Position numbers and translations under genes: made by a program
Notes under the pieces: generated by a model
What the model was told of the DNA's origin: nothing
The model's input: the letters and a program-made list of their open reading frames with translations, nothing else
The model's database searches: none
From: Branchiostoma floridae
Lineage: Eukaryota > Chordata > Leptocardii > Amphioxiformes > Branchiostomatidae
Length of the DNA: 64,000 nt
Assembly (NCBI RefSeq): GCF_000003815.2
Contig: NC_049980.1
Location: 32,084,267-32,148,266 of the forward strand
Direction of reading: 5' to 3'
Shown here: positions 47,401 through 52,385 of the stretch, one piece after another
Numbering within the stretch: position 1 is the first letter of the stretch
Layout: each line of letters starts with the position of its first letter

Positions 47401-49759
47401 AATCCCCCTGGACCTACCAGATTCCCGAGTCTGGTGGCGAGCTGCCCGTGATGGCAGACATTGCCACGTACGGCTCGGGAGGTTATGTTGCCGGAGTAGG
47501 CAGAAACAAAGATGCCGCCCTCGCTGTCATCGCTGACCTGAAGGAAGCCGACTGGATTGACCGCTATACACGCACTGTCGTCGTGGAGTTCACGGTTTAT
47601 AACGCCAACATCAACTTCTTCAGCACGATGTCGTACACGGTGGAGTTCCTCAACATGGGAGGGGCGGTGCCGTCCCGTTCTATCCGGACCTACCGCTTAC
47701 ATCGGTTCGTGGGCCCAGCTGGGTATATAATCCTGGTTCTGCACATCCTTTACGTGGCGTGTTTCCTGTACACGCTGTACAGGGAAGTAAAACTGATGAA
47801 GGAACAAGGGAAAAGGTACTGCCGACAACCGTGGAACCTTCTCGAGATTGTCAACATCCTGGTTTCTTTCAGCGCCTTTGCCGTGTTTGCCGTAGACTAC
47901 ATTACATCAAGGCGTACCCTCAACAAGCTACTGCTTCATCATCATGGTAATAACTTTTAGTTTGTACAATTAATTTGCTTTAGTGATGAATCAAATGACA
48001 TTGGACATCAAAATATATGACATGAGACAGCTTTAAGAAATCCTCGCAAATAGTTGGCAAAATAATTGAAATTAGTATTCTTTTGTTCACAACCCATCTC
48101 TAATGACAAATTTACACAAACTTAGAACCGATAAAAACTGTTCATTATGCGCCGATGAAGACGACATCGTTGAAACGTCTGCTCAAGAATAAAGGAGGGT
48201 TGTGTAAAGAAGACGATGTTCAGCTTTCAATAACGTTGATTAGATTATTTCATGATGCAATTCTTACCTTTTCTTGCCCCCTTTCTTTAGAGTCGTCGAA
48301 GTTCATCAGCTCCGATCTTGCTTCCTTCTGGAACCAGGTGTTTGTTTAGACAGTGGCTGTGTAGAGAAGACTATGTTCAACTTTTAAAAAGTTGATTACA
48401 AACATTGTACATTTCATGATGCAATTCTTATCTTTTCTTACTCCCTTTCTTATAGAGTCGTCGAAGTACATCAGCTTCGATATTGCTTCCTTCTGGAACC
48501 AGGTGTTTGTTTGGACAGTGGCCACCGTCGCCTTCATCAACATCTTAAAGTTTCTTCGCCTCCTTCGCTTCAACCCGCTCATGTCCGTCTTGATGACGTC
48601 ATTACGGCACATGTTACCAGAGGTCGCGGGCTTTGCCGTCTACTTCACCTTCCTGTTTCTGTCATTCGTGCAGCTGGGACACTTGGTGTTCGGACTGAAA
48701 ATACAGGTGTGGACAGGTTATTACCGTTTTTTGTTTCCGTTTTCTTGGGAACGGTATTTTTATCATCAGTGACACTTGGCATATGTCTACATCCTTTAAC
48801 GTTCTAAAGTTAGGACCAAAATTAGGGCAGTACAGCGTGCCCGGTAACTTACTAATATATATCATTTCCCCTGTATTGTATTTATTAGGTAGACAAAGCA
48901 AATAAATAAGATAGTGCATGAAGCACAAAGATAAAAGAGTGTCGATGTCAAAAGAAGTCAACCATTAGTCTGATCATGGACGGTAGGAAGAGCAATCGCA
49001 AGACTCTTGATGAGTGAAATGCCTTTTACAGGAATACTCCACGATTGTCGCCTCAGGAAAGAGTCTCTTCCTCTGTTCACTGGGGAGTTTCAATTTTGAT
49101 GAAATTCTAAGCACCAGTAGAATCATCGGGCCCTTGTTCCTGTACGCCTATCTGTGCATCGTCTTCATCATCATCACCAACATCCTGGTGGCCATCATCA
49201 ATGATGCACTTGTGGTCATGAGAGGGTTCACGCCGCCTCCGGAACATAGGGAGATTCTGGACGAGTTGTGGAGGAGGCTTGCCAACTTCCTTGGTCTGGC
49301 TAACACTGCAAGTCAGGGTAAGTCAAGCCTCCACTCAGAAGTAGAAGTCAGCATTTAGACTATTGAAATGTTATATTGTTGTTCATTTTCTGTTTGGCTT
49401 TTTATTGTTACTGGCAATCGACCTTAGGGTAGGAATTTGCAATAAACTTTGATAACCTAATACAACACCAAGATGGTTAAGACGCTCATCCTAGTGTGTC
49501 CATATTAGCTCATATTTGGATGCAGATAAAGTCGTCTTCACCATGTATAATTCCTACTTGTGATGTAACTGCGTAGGTGTTTATTTGTCTCCCCCTGACG
49601 CGATGACGATGTTTTACAGAGGATGACATGCTGGCATCGGAGAAATTGAATGATCGTTTGACTCGACTGGACCTTCTTACACGGGCCATGAAGGAGAGAC
49701 AAGTCGCAGAGAATGTGATGCGAAGCTACTATCAGGCTTTTGAATTACCTAGAAAATGA
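4044..49759 (+). CDS. Polycystin-1-like protein (gene 1), 30 exons, 5' incomplete
   Basis: This is a large membrane receptor-channel of the polycystin-1 family, whose members sense extracellular ligands or force and assemble with TRPP channels. Exons: 4044-4207, 4516-4665, 5310-5454, 6651-6741, 7039-7223, 7441-7701, 8271-8540, 9150-9272, 9629-9694, 9855-10010, 10186-10244, 10743-10865, 11633-11710, 11979-12110, 12361-12448, 17247-17395, 17573-17815, 18132-18612, 19091-19263, 20038-20268, 20532-20640 plus 43524-43582 (one exon split by a transposon), 43965-44113, 44473-45145, 45392-45548, 46365-46603, 46810-46984, 47251-47946, 48456-48706, 49032-49317, 49620-49759. Every exon has AG/GT borders and all phases agree, giving about 2,099 codons before the TGA at 49757. 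The first exon needs two bases to finish a codon begun upstream, so earlier exons lie outside. Exon edges are manual predictions. The allele shown is interrupted by a 22.9-kb element. Confidence 0.9.
5640..6560 (+). repeat. Degenerate ~130-bp tandem repeat in an intron
   Basis: Units carry GCTGGAAGAGTCCATTCTT at about 6118, 6249 and 6379, with TTTTTGGACTGGT about 40 bp before and ATTTTACA between. Upstream (5750-5990) are related CCTGAAATTTGGTA blocks resembling those in the 163-bp array at 16183-16860. An inverted relative sits at 12815-12960, including GAGCAAATACAGCATAT. Confidence 0.65.
6651..7223 (+). CDS. Gene 1 exons: divergent FN3-type domain 1
   Basis: Exons 6651-6741 and 7039-7223 encode about 92 residues linking the discoidin domain to the clear FN3 repeats. 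The start PTTEVILIDGVGPGAVLVHW fits a first FN3 sheet, with the typical Val-x-Trp, and NFTNLELEILYLLEVYHMT resembles the L-x-P-x-T-x-Y region. The fit is weaker than for the next two exons, so it could instead be another beta-sandwich. The exit is phase 1, as for the FN3 exons that follow. The exon contains an N-glycosylation sequon (NFT). Confidence 0.7.
7441..7701 (+). CDS. Gene 1 exon: FN3 domain 2
   Basis: This single phase 1-1 exon of 261 bp encodes one fibronectin type III module (87 codons). Diagnostic positions are FYVTWNVPSSVVIGYQVTYHL (B-C strands with the conserved Trp and Tyr), HLRGLLSGAEYNVSVRAIT (the L..L..G.EY.V.V.A signature) and SSLKQYTG at the end. Phase 1-1 exons are the classic unit of FN3 domain shuffling. 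It has one NVS sequon. The neighbouring exons have the same phase, so modules could be added or lost without frameshift. Confidence 0.93.
8271..8540 (+). CDS. Gene 1 exon: FN3 domain 3
   Basis: A second clear FN3 module in one phase 1-1 exon (270 bp, 90 codons). It opens with VDSPRDFRAVTVTDRSATLVW (canonical P..l.v....sl.l.W). It has YLLELIPV for the C strand, LTGLAPLQPYVARLYAVGHAGVS for the L.PL..Y.v...a signature, and ends in WITG. It is more GC-rich than the flanking intron DNA, as expected for coding sequence. No Cys is present, consistent with FN3. Confidence 0.94.
9150..10244 (+). CDS. Gene 1 exons: Ser/Thr-rich then acidic linker
   Basis: Four small exons (9150-9272, 9629-9694, 9855-10010, 10186-10244) join in frame. 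The first two are Ser/Thr-rich (TSTQMSMYSET, TATVQQTSMSTG, TTPLTTQARSTT), like a mucin-type O-glycosylated stalk. The third is strongly acidic, with Ser/Glu/Asp runs (SDVLSDDGFGDFG, EVSSSSSDETKG). No known fold is recognised. The stalk separates the FN3 modules from the GAIN-like region, as in many adhesion receptors. The first three exons are phase 1-1, and the fourth exits in phase 0. With low complexity and no homology anchor, these exons rest on splice phase and open frame only. Confidence 0.72.
10743..12448 (+). CDS. Gene 1 exons: helical N-terminal part of GAIN-like region
   Basis: Exons 10743-10865, 11633-11710, 11979-12110 and 12361-12448 encode about 140 residues of mostly amphipathic helix: VEALARVMQP, NLALETLKSASERLRTTDAV, LAQLTEAVIKACSYKTLEEQ and LDNLNYDLARKIMTTEDV. 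This fits the helical subdomain A that precedes the GPS-bearing subdomain B in GAIN domains of polycystin-1 and adhesion GPCRs. The assignment follows from position and helical character, not from a signature motif. All junctions are phase 0 until the last, which is phase 1. A LINE fragment and a hairpin element occupy the first intron. Confidence 0.78.
10985..11285 (+). mobile_element. 5'-truncated LINE fragment (ORF2 C-terminus and tail)
   Basis: An open stretch (about 11014-11130) reads YRAISLWNDLPPYIKSLP...FKKAMYQVF and then stops, matching the usual C-terminal end of CR1/jockey-like ORF2 proteins (R.i..WN.LP..I.....i..FK). It ends with a GGAATAAAGGAATAAAGGAAG tail. It lies in an intron of gene 1 and differs from the LINE at 914-3195 in 3' UTR sequence, so it belongs to another subfamily. 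Confidence 0.85.
11327..11503. mobile_element. Hairpin MITE in intron
   Basis: Two arms of about 70 bp pair imperfectly: 11327-11405 (ATTTCATACTTTGAGC, ATGGCACAGACACAAGCC) and 11433-11501 (GGCTTGTTTCTGTGCC, GGCTCAAAGTATAAAATGAT). The loop is short and non-coding. Superfamily unknown; target duplication not resolved. Confidence 0.75.
14058..15040 (+). repeat. Direct repeat pair, ~250 bp, spacing ~750 bp
   Basis: Both copies run from GACCGTCAACAA, through GCGCAGCGAA and TGCTGAAGAGAAGT / CTCCTGAAGAGAAGT, to GTGACTGCT.CGATTATC.TAGATATG. The first is 14076-14310, the second 14813-15040. Differences are scattered substitutions and small indels, so the duplication is old. Confidence 0.65.
16183..16860 (+). 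repeat. 163-bp tandem repeat, about four copies
   Basis: CCAAAAGTGTCCTTTTTT recurs at 16183, 16347, 16510 and 16673, that is about every 163 bp. A partial unit follows to about 16860. Inner copies are nearly identical. Two frames stay open through the array, giving apparent repeat proteins that I consider artefacts. Confidence 0.9.
17247..18612 (+). CDS. Gene 1 exons: GAIN-like region, beta-rich part
   Basis: Exons 17247-17395, 17573-17815 and 18132-18612 encode about 291 residues. The first is acidic and helical (EDDPTTYDDVLSPEER). The second runs from KRAVVARGRRILNDMADRLRRELTPGG to IAFPPAEKLFKGFEPMYIDVK and resembles the segment that precedes the NPF/TW region in polycystin-1 proteins. The third contains the family-like YHDNPFTWGNNSNIINSGVYD stretch, several N-glycosylation sequons (NGT, NGS, NIS, NRS, NHT) and two close cysteines (NCEVCLIW). 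It leads into the GPS exon. The placement as the polycystin GAIN-type domain is firm by position; finer boundaries are inference. Confidence 0.87.
19091..20268 (+). CDS. Gene 1 exons: GPS autocleavage motif and TM1
   Basis: Exons 19091-19263 and 20038-20268. The GPS motif is split by the intron: CRYWAEDTESWLSNGCT at the end of the first, then VCACNHMTAFGAGF in the second. All four cysteines and both tryptophans are in place. The scissile site would be His-Met / Thr, where most family members have His-Leu / Thr or Ser; the catalytic His and Thr are kept, so autoproteolysis is plausible. TM1 follows about 30 residues later (GVLATVLTTLALYFVGVIFL) and ends with basic residues RRVDKAGMKK, the expected cytoplasmic side. 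PLAT comes next. Confidence 0.94.
19366..19665. mobile_element. Inverted-repeat element in GPS intron
   Basis: The left arm 19366-19455 (AAACTGTCAGACGTTTC, ATCCACTATCTTTCGTCAG, TAGAAACAGGCTTTATACC) pairs with the right arm 19590-19665 (GGTATAAAACCCGTTTCTA, CTGACGAAATATAGTGGAT, AAACGTCCGACTGTTTCC). Related right-arm sequence followed by TGCTTGAGTAA occurs at 7820-7890 and 56650-56710, marking a dispersed family. Confidence 0.65.
20532..20640 (+). CDS. Gene 1 PLAT exon, left piece (interrupted by the foldback element)
   Basis: This piece begins after the acceptor at 20530-20531 in phase 0 and encodes the first PLAT/LH2 strands: DTYYYKMTVYTSYGRGSGTKSNVA, matching the family start Y.v.VyTg...gAGT.anV. 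PLAT is the cytosolic beta-sandwich that binds lipids and regulators between TM1 and TM2 of polycystin-1. No donor site closes the exon here: coding sequence runs straight into the transposon at 20641 and hits a TAA at 20709-20711, adding about 23 foreign residues. The last nine bases are the target duplication shared with 43515-43523. Confidence 0.95.
20632..20640 (+). repeat. Left target-site duplication, ACGTGGCCT
   Basis: These nine bases are identical to 43515-43523 and directly abut the first base of the inverted arm. In the PLAT exon they encode part of the NVA(F) strand. Confidence 0.95.
20667..21075. repeat. Subterminal semi-palindromic repeats (left arm)
   Basis: Dozens of short units of the type AATACAATGTATT, themselves near palindromes, are packed into 400 bp. 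The outer half is spaced by CTC/GGCC-type linkers; the inner half is in the form CAATACATTGTAGTGAGCC. The mirrored array sits at 43060-43490. Such arrays are typical transposase-binding subterminal repeats in several DNA transposon groups. Confidence 0.9.
22532..22614. mobile_element. Partial CAAACCTG-type MITE inside the left arm
   Basis: ATACCCAAGGGACCGACAAAA to ACAGGTTTGACTG, followed by TA, matches the right part of the elements at 57737-57935 and 57938-58115. It is absent from the matching place of the right arm, so it arrived after the arms formed. Confidence 0.85.
22690..24630. other. Interior of the foldback element, mostly unassigned
   Basis: No gene recognised. Besides the TA-flanked MITE at 23699-23871, a stretch at 24190-24335 (TTGGCTGATTTT, ATCGTGCGATATAT, CGACCGGGGCTTAAG) resembles the GGCTGATTTT...GACCGGGGCTTAAG modules at 37650-37765 and 41130-41230. 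Confidence 0.5.
23699..23871. mobile_element. TA-flanked palindromic MITE, copy 1 (173 bp)
   Basis: It begins ATCTCAAAGCAGATCCTAC and ends GTAGGATCTGCTTGGAGAT, with TA on each side. The interior has GGCATAAGATAGTA and the inverse TACTATCTAATGC. Same family as 34094-34761 and 62372-62538. TA duplication and inverted ends suggest a Tc1/mariner-type mobiliser (inference). Confidence 0.88.
24630..25700 (+). repeat. ~45-bp GC-rich minisatellite, degenerate
   Basis: Units of the kind GGTGTTCAGCACCAGGGACAGG + TGTGTTTACCTGTGTG(TGGAT) run about 20 times, best conserved at 24900-25150 and more decayed to the right. Several frames remain open and give Cys/Gly-rich pseudo-proteins. Confidence 0.88.
25700..26660. 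other. Spacer between satellites in the foldback element
   Basis: No gene recognised. A GC-rich imperfect hairpin at 26158-26232 (CCCCTCGCGTC...GACGCGAGAGG) encloses GCCGGCCAGCTGAAG. The rest is unassigned. Confidence 0.4.
26660..27250 (+). repeat. 60-bp tandem repeat running into an assembly gap
   Basis: Units contain CTAAACCTGCATCTATTGGTGG, AAAAACAAGCCTGTTAT and ATAAGAAGCTTC, repeating about every 60 bp from about 26660. The array is cut by the gap 27251-27689, so its full length is unknown. Confidence 0.9.
27757..28990 (+). repeat. 92-93-bp tandem repeat, about 13 copies
   Basis: Each unit carries ACCTATAGCTAAATGGCAC, AGTCTAGAGACAGACTGGC and ACATGTCATACACCCTGACTG. Starts at 27848 and 27941 give a 93-bp period; later units lose one base. 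Copies are nearly identical, and TCTAGAGACAGACT is a partial palindrome. Confidence 0.93.
28990..31762. other. Unassigned interior of the foldback element
   Basis: Nothing recognisable as a gene; AT-rich, with one 100-bp gap at 30540-30639. A short local palindrome ACAAACGTTACCGTTAACGTTTGT lies at about 29040-29066. No transposase-like motif was seen in any frame. Confidence 0.45.
31763..32208 (+). repeat. Recent 223-bp tandem duplication
   Basis: Copy 1 (31763-31985) and copy 2 (31986-32208) differ at only one visible base (TTTGCTGTTTTGG versus TTTGCTGCTTTGG). Each runs from AATGGGCAGCCCTAACTG to GCGAGGCAGTCTTAC. Copy 2 leads into a CCGCGAAC-type palindromic repeat at 32208-32370. Confidence 0.93.
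32588..34090. other. Unassigned interior with CA-rich stretch
   Basis: Repeated ACACACA/ACATACA motifs and TTATGTTGTCTGCA-type phrases at 32728-32960 suggest decayed repeats. No gene is supported. A gap of 108 bp (32480-32587) precedes it. Confidence 0.4.
34094..34761. mobile_element. TA-flanked palindromic element, copy 2 (668 bp, with gap)
   Basis: It starts ATCTCCAAGCAGATACGGTGG and ends CCACCGCAAGGTCTGCTTGGAGAT, flanked by TA at 34092-34093 and 34762-34763. Inner arms ATAAGATAGTATCATAA and TTATGATACTATCTTAT also pair. The 164-bp gap 34408-34571 lies inside. Longer than copies 1 and 3, so it may contain more of the parent element or a nested insertion. Confidence 0.85.
34870..35430. repeat. 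Dispersed GGGAGTTTTGCTACCAG repeats
   Basis: TTGCCAGGGGAGTTTTGCTACCAG occurs at about 35047 and again, slightly changed, at 35402, both preceded by GGGAGAATAATT. The reverse complement is at about 34876-34905. They outline at least one inverted-repeat unit between 34870 and 35080. Confidence 0.65.
35430..37330. other. Unassigned interior of the foldback element
   Basis: No gene recognised. A small imperfect hairpin at about 36077-36182 pairs TTTCGCATCGGCACC with GGAGCCGATGCGAAA. A piece at 35595-35645 (CGCAAGCAACTGGATA) matches the arm of the hairpin element at 56601-56685. Confidence 0.4.
37330..39330. mobile_element. Nested ~2-kb inverted-repeat element
   Basis: Left arm about 37350-37770 and right arm about 38940-39325 are inverted copies: AGCATATCATAA, CTTCGAAAAAGCCTGACTC and GAGCCGGCAAG on the left answer the right arm between 39250 and 39325, and GTGACCGGGGCTTAAG (37750) answers 38937-38952. 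The GC-rich core is also inverted: GGGGCACAACCCGCCG (37841) against CGGCGGGTTGTGCCCC (38817). No coding capacity is recognised. Exact ends are unclear. Confidence 0.78.
39340..41232. repeat. Head-to-tail degenerate modules leading to the right arm
   Basis: A module with GCAAATCGGATGRC, GTCGGGCGACGTTCGCCCGACTTCCG and GTGGCCCCTGTGGTAGTATG appears at 39585-39740 (weak), 40570-40710 and, as part of the right arm, 41570-41700. Another module (CATCCGATG, GATGGCTGATTTT, GTGACC.GGGCTTA) is at 41100-41235. Together they show stepwise duplication of inner arm sequence. Confidence 0.7.
41232..43514 (-). repeat. Right inverted arm of the foldback element
   Basis: Reverse complement of 20641-22690 with indels; the outermost 134 bp are identical to the left end. 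The TACATTGTATT array is at 43060-43490. It has a 72-bp segment around 41630-41700 that is absent from the left arm and lacks the 83-bp MITE insertion of the left arm. Confidence 0.9.
43515..43523 (+). repeat. Right target-site duplication, ACGTGGCCT
   Basis: Identical to 20632-20640; the arm ends at 43514 and coding sequence resumes immediately after. Confidence 0.95.
43524..44113 (+). CDS. Gene 1 PLAT exon right piece and next PLAT exon
   Basis: The right piece 43524-43582 continues the PLAT exon begun at 20532: SLFGDKGSTGVRVFKQGPE, matching the family L.G..G.S....... region. With the left piece it totals 168 bp, exactly 56 codons, phase 0 at both ends. Exon 43965-44113 supplies the second half: GVDIFLMAVEESLGDLHRLQIWHDN, then WKLDKVIVRD, where the LG.L..l.iWHDN.G......W.L..V.V.D signature is unmistakable. 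It ends in phase 2. PLAT in polycystin-1 lies in the cytosol between TM1 and TM2. In the allele shown this part can only be translated if the element is removed or spliced out precisely. Confidence 0.95.
44473..45548 (+). CDS. Gene 1 exons: end of PLAT, TM2-TM5
   Basis: Exon 44473-45145 opens with NSFLCNHWLSLDRGDGRTNR, the usual end of PLAT (F.C..WL....gDG...R) in polycystin-1. It then carries HIWLSTLFCPSGSHFSKVQRLSC before three hydrophobic segments: IIYTTMIANAMWY (TM2), TSLCVLPVNVLLIQLF (TM3) and VYVAWSVLVLVCCVSAFFTILY (TM4). The basic loop RCKEKKQTGK follows TM3. Exon 45392-45548 completes TM5 (VQDVFVVEPVKILAFSALVSFI across the junction) and a polar cytosolic loop with QDDHVRQNIDVDDSSPSEGG. 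The order and spacing match the non-TRP part of polycystin-1 membrane regions. Confidence 0.93.
45650..46218 (+). mobile_element. LINE 3'-end fragment in intron
   Basis: A coherent short reading stretch (about 45881-46034: TRAKQLVKDELFVYIMK, LCEFIYTCFKKRKET) ends in a stop and is followed by GCCCATATGGGCAAGGTCATGCAAATAAAGATCATCATCA, the type of 3' end with short-repeat tail seen in L2/CR1-like elements. No catalytic motif remains. Confidence 0.7.
46365..47946 (+). CDS. Gene 1 exons: TM6, polycystin extracellular domain, TM7-TM8
   Basis: Exons 46365-46603, 46810-46984 and 47251-47946 start the PKD-channel (TRPP-like) module. A basic cytosolic stretch (KERKKKEETRKQ) precedes TM6 (VVGFFLIVMILLVVANG). 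The large extracellular TOP-type domain follows: DDYWSWARDVLVPGLF, RIGAARFKQIRV, then SCGFHQRYTSLFLNQECN and YGSGGYVAGVGRNKDAALAV, DWIDRYTRTVVVEFTVYNAN. These are standard landmarks of polycystin channels (W.W....l.p.l..; R.g..R.rq.R; YG.ggy...l; WiD..TRav.vef..yN). TM7 (GYIILVLHILYVACFLYTLY) and TM8 (IVNILVSFSAFAVFAVDYI) close the block. Confidence 0.95.
48291..48349 (+). pseudogene. Decayed duplicate of the TM9 exon start
   Basis: These bases repeat the first 60 bases of the true exon at 48456, 165 bp further on, including the acceptor and upstream intron (ATTTCATGATGCAATTCTTA). The copy reads SSKFISSDLASFWNQVFV and then hits an in-frame TAG at 48347-48349, and similarity fades after GACAGTGGC. 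It is a tandem partial exon duplication that would truncate the protein if used. Confidence 0.88.
48456..49759 (+). CDS. Gene 1 exons: TM9-TM11, pore loop and C-terminus
   Basis: Exon 48456-48706 encodes TM9, with an S4-like end (FINILKFLRLLRFNP), and TM10 (GFAVYFTFLFLSFVQLGHLVFG). Exon 49032-49317 carries the pore-helix region (YSTIVASGKSLFLCSLGSFNFDEI) and TM11 (PLFLYAYLCIVFIIITNILVAIIND), which correspond to S5, pore and S6 of TRPP channels. The acidic selectivity residue of polycystin-2 type pores is not obvious in SLGSFNF, so conduction is uncertain. Exon 49620-49759 gives a short charged tail that may form a coiled coil (SEKLNDRLTRLDLLTRAMKER) and stops at TGA 49757. A variant polyadenylation signal AATATA lies at 49855-49860. 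Confidence 0.94.
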
Positions 49760-50379
49760 CGTTGTCATTGGTCAAATGATGCCATGTTAATTTAGAAATC
49801 ATGCGATCTCCAAGAATGGTGTAGTAGGCTGAGGTCATTTTATGAACCATTCTAAATATAAAGTCTGGTAGTGATCAAGGTTGAGCGTTGTTATGACGTA
49901 GCAAGCTTTAGCACGCGTAATGCCGACCTTTGCTTGTGGCAGATCTGACGTTAACAATACTGCAGGTGTTGTCTGGCACGATGAGACTATACAATGTCAA
50001 GTAATGAGAGTAATATCTACGTGTATATATTGTAGCGGCCTTTAGTTGCGTATCGACTGAACAGGTTTATTATAATAGCAGGAATAATATGAAATATGAA
50101 AGATATATTAACGCTATACCAAGACGTTTAGACTGAATGAGTAGATTTTGTAACAAATGTCTAAGTCATAGTAACAAGCGTTTAACTTGTAGATATACAG
50201 TCAAGTAAGAATGGAAAGTTATGAACAATACTCTACTCTAATACTAGTGTTGGCTATTTCTAAACAGGTTGGGTTTGACTTCTTTTTTGGAAGCAGAGGG
50301 AGAGGAAAAGCCCCACTTTTTCTAAAATTTTTGGGTTCTACGATTTCAAGAGAAAAATGGCTTTTTGTTTGTCTGTCAA

Positions 50380-50945
50380 TGTCAATGTCCAAACTGTGGC
50401 CGTGACTGCCATGCCAGGATCGGCCTACAGAGCCACAGTAGATGCTGTCAACCACCGTGACCTGATACAGAGCGCTACCACCATCTGCAAAGATGGAAGG
50501 ATGCCTACTACTACAATGTGGGGAAGTTGGGATGACCAAACCCTACGTCAATGTACCCCCCCCCCCCAAGTGTTGTAACTCAGAAAGCATTCGTCCGCAG
50601 AGCCATCCGACTGTGGAATTGATTCTCTTCCACCCGACACACGTAATGCAGCTTCTCTGTCTTCATTCAGAACCAAAGCACGGACCTCCCTTGGGGACTC
50701 GTTCTCTGTATAACACCACGGTGTCAGTATTTACCATGTCACTAGTTAATATAGTTTGTACATACTTTGTAATGTACTGTGTGAACTTTGTTGTATCATA
50801 ACTTACCCAGCGTGTTAGCAATAAGCTATTGCTCTATGTAATAACATTGTATTTTTCTGCCCAGGTTAGCCCTTAAAAATAGCCAATACTTACTAGTAGT
50901 TGGGTAACCTTGGATGATAGTACAGCCAGACAAATAAGTAAAGAC
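50380..50945 (+). mobile_element. LINE 3' fragment with zinc-knuckle-like C-terminus
   Basis: In one frame, 50380-50450 reads CQCPNCGRDCHARIGLQSHSR, a Cys/His motif that I associate with the C-terminus of some endonuclease/reverse transcriptase retroelements. Downstream, 50588-50625 reads KAFVRRAIRLWN, the terminal ORF2 pattern, followed by a stop and a tail ending ACAAATAAGTAAAG. Two fragments may be fused. Confidence 0.68.
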
Positions 50946-50967
50946 CCATTTATCACCATGTCGTTAA

Positions 50968-51440
50968 GGTCTCATTGATGAGTTTCTTCTTCCCATAGAC
51001 TTCTATGTTATAATTCGTGGTTTAAATGGGCGAGTTCATAATGAAGCTACGTGAAATGTAAGCAGATTTTTCATTCTATGTCGAGCACATTTACCCTATA
51101 TCGTGGGGGAAAATTGCCAACGTCAACTATACGTAGGAACTTTTTTTATAGCAATTACAAACTACGATTAGTCAATCCCCACAAAAGGCACTTTTTCGCT
51201 GCTAGTGTACAACCGCACCACTCAGAACCCTGGACTGTGTACCTCTTAGCGCGCGGCTGCAAAACTTTACCTGCTAATTTCTTCAGTTACAAACGAGCTT
51301 TCACCAATCTAACTTTTGAGATCAGTTCCGCTGGCTAAAAGGGAATTTCTCACCGCTAAAAACACGCGTCCATGCAGCTGTTTATTTTTCAGCTCGGATC
51401 TCTTTTAGGTACCCACTCGGAGTAATACATCAATGAGACC
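50968..51440. mobile_element. TTAA-flanked inverted-repeat element (473 bp)
   Basis: The ends are GGTCTCATTGATG and CATCAATGAGACC, perfect 13-bp inverted repeats, each directly flanked by TTAA (50964-50967 and 51441-51444). A TTAA duplication is typical of piggyBac and some Kolobok elements; no transposase is encoded, so this would be a non-autonomous copy. Confidence 0.85.
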
Positions 51441-52297
51441 TTAAGTACAAACACCACTCTCACGATGTCTCAAGGGAATGTACTACTTGGAAAAGGAATA
51501 TTACAGCCAAGGTCGCCCAACTAGCCGTCAATATTTACAAAGGGCTGGCCTATGGGAGAGAAATACAACATACATCTAATAACATATCAAGTACAGTAGT
51601 ACAGGAAATTTACACAAAGTAAAAAAAGATATATACATACTGTAAAAATAAATCAGCATAACTTGAGTAATAATTCTGTAAATAACATCAAACTTACTGA
51701 AAGTCAAAATCGACAGGAGACTTTTCTCTTTGATCCCTGTTTCTATGGCAACCGTTGCTAAGGAGAAGATATTTCATTTTTCGGACCTGAAATATGATAT
51801 GACAATTATTTGGACATCTTGCACAGACGTATTAGCCTCATGGGAACATTACACAGGTACATAAGCATTAAAATATATATCACATTCGAATGAGCACTAC
51901 TTATTCTATCGTCGTCCTGTTTTATCCATTACTTACACTTTTCTCCACATCACGGGCAGAACTGCAACATTTTGCATTTTCGCCGGGTTTATTGTTTAAA
52001 TTTATAGGAGAAAATCGACGAGAAGAAGTTTTTTTATACAGAAATCATCGTAAAGTTTGTTTCTTGGAGCTAGGGCGTGGAACTGTATGCATCATCGAAC
52101 ATCATCGGTCCATTGTACGTTTGCACATCGTCAACATTTCTGCCTACCAATATCTCACGGCTCACGCAATAGCTGAGGTGGGTCCCTATCAAGCAGAGTG
52201 TTTTTTTCATCAATTTCCCAATCTATCAATCTTTTCACACTGATACTGGGTTTGCTGCAGTCGGGTAGACGACACCTTCGGAGAAACATCTTCCACG

Positions 52298-52385
52298 ATG
52301 CGGTTTTCCCGATCCGTGGGCATCTTGGTTCTGTTGGTCTGTTTTGGACATCCTTCTGAAGGGCGGACGTTGCTTCCCTCTACCA
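52298..52385 (+). CDS. Gene 2 exon 1: start codon and signal peptide
   Basis: ATG at 52298 is followed by a classic signal peptide: basic MRFSRS, a hydrophobic core VGILVLLVCFG, then a polar end HPSEG with likely cleavage near SEG/RT. The donor site is CCA|GTAAGT at 52386 and exit is phase 1. An upstream CATCTTCCACG precedes the ATG with no closer ATG in frame. This placement gives the right phase for the next exon. Confidence 0.85.

Larger units (their letters stand above)
49760..52297. other. Intergenic region between genes 1 and 2
   Basis: About 2.5 kb. It holds gene 1's 3' flank, a LINE fragment (50380-50945), a TTAA-flanked element (50968-51440) and AT-rich sequence before the gene 2 start. 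I see no TATA box or other promoter element that I would defend. Confidence 0.6.

Noticed and set aside
51890..52243. 117-codon frame with hydrophobic start just before gene 2
   Set aside because: It begins like a signal peptide, but the rest is low-quality sequence with no domain or splice support; gene 2's own start at 52298 fits the exon phases better.
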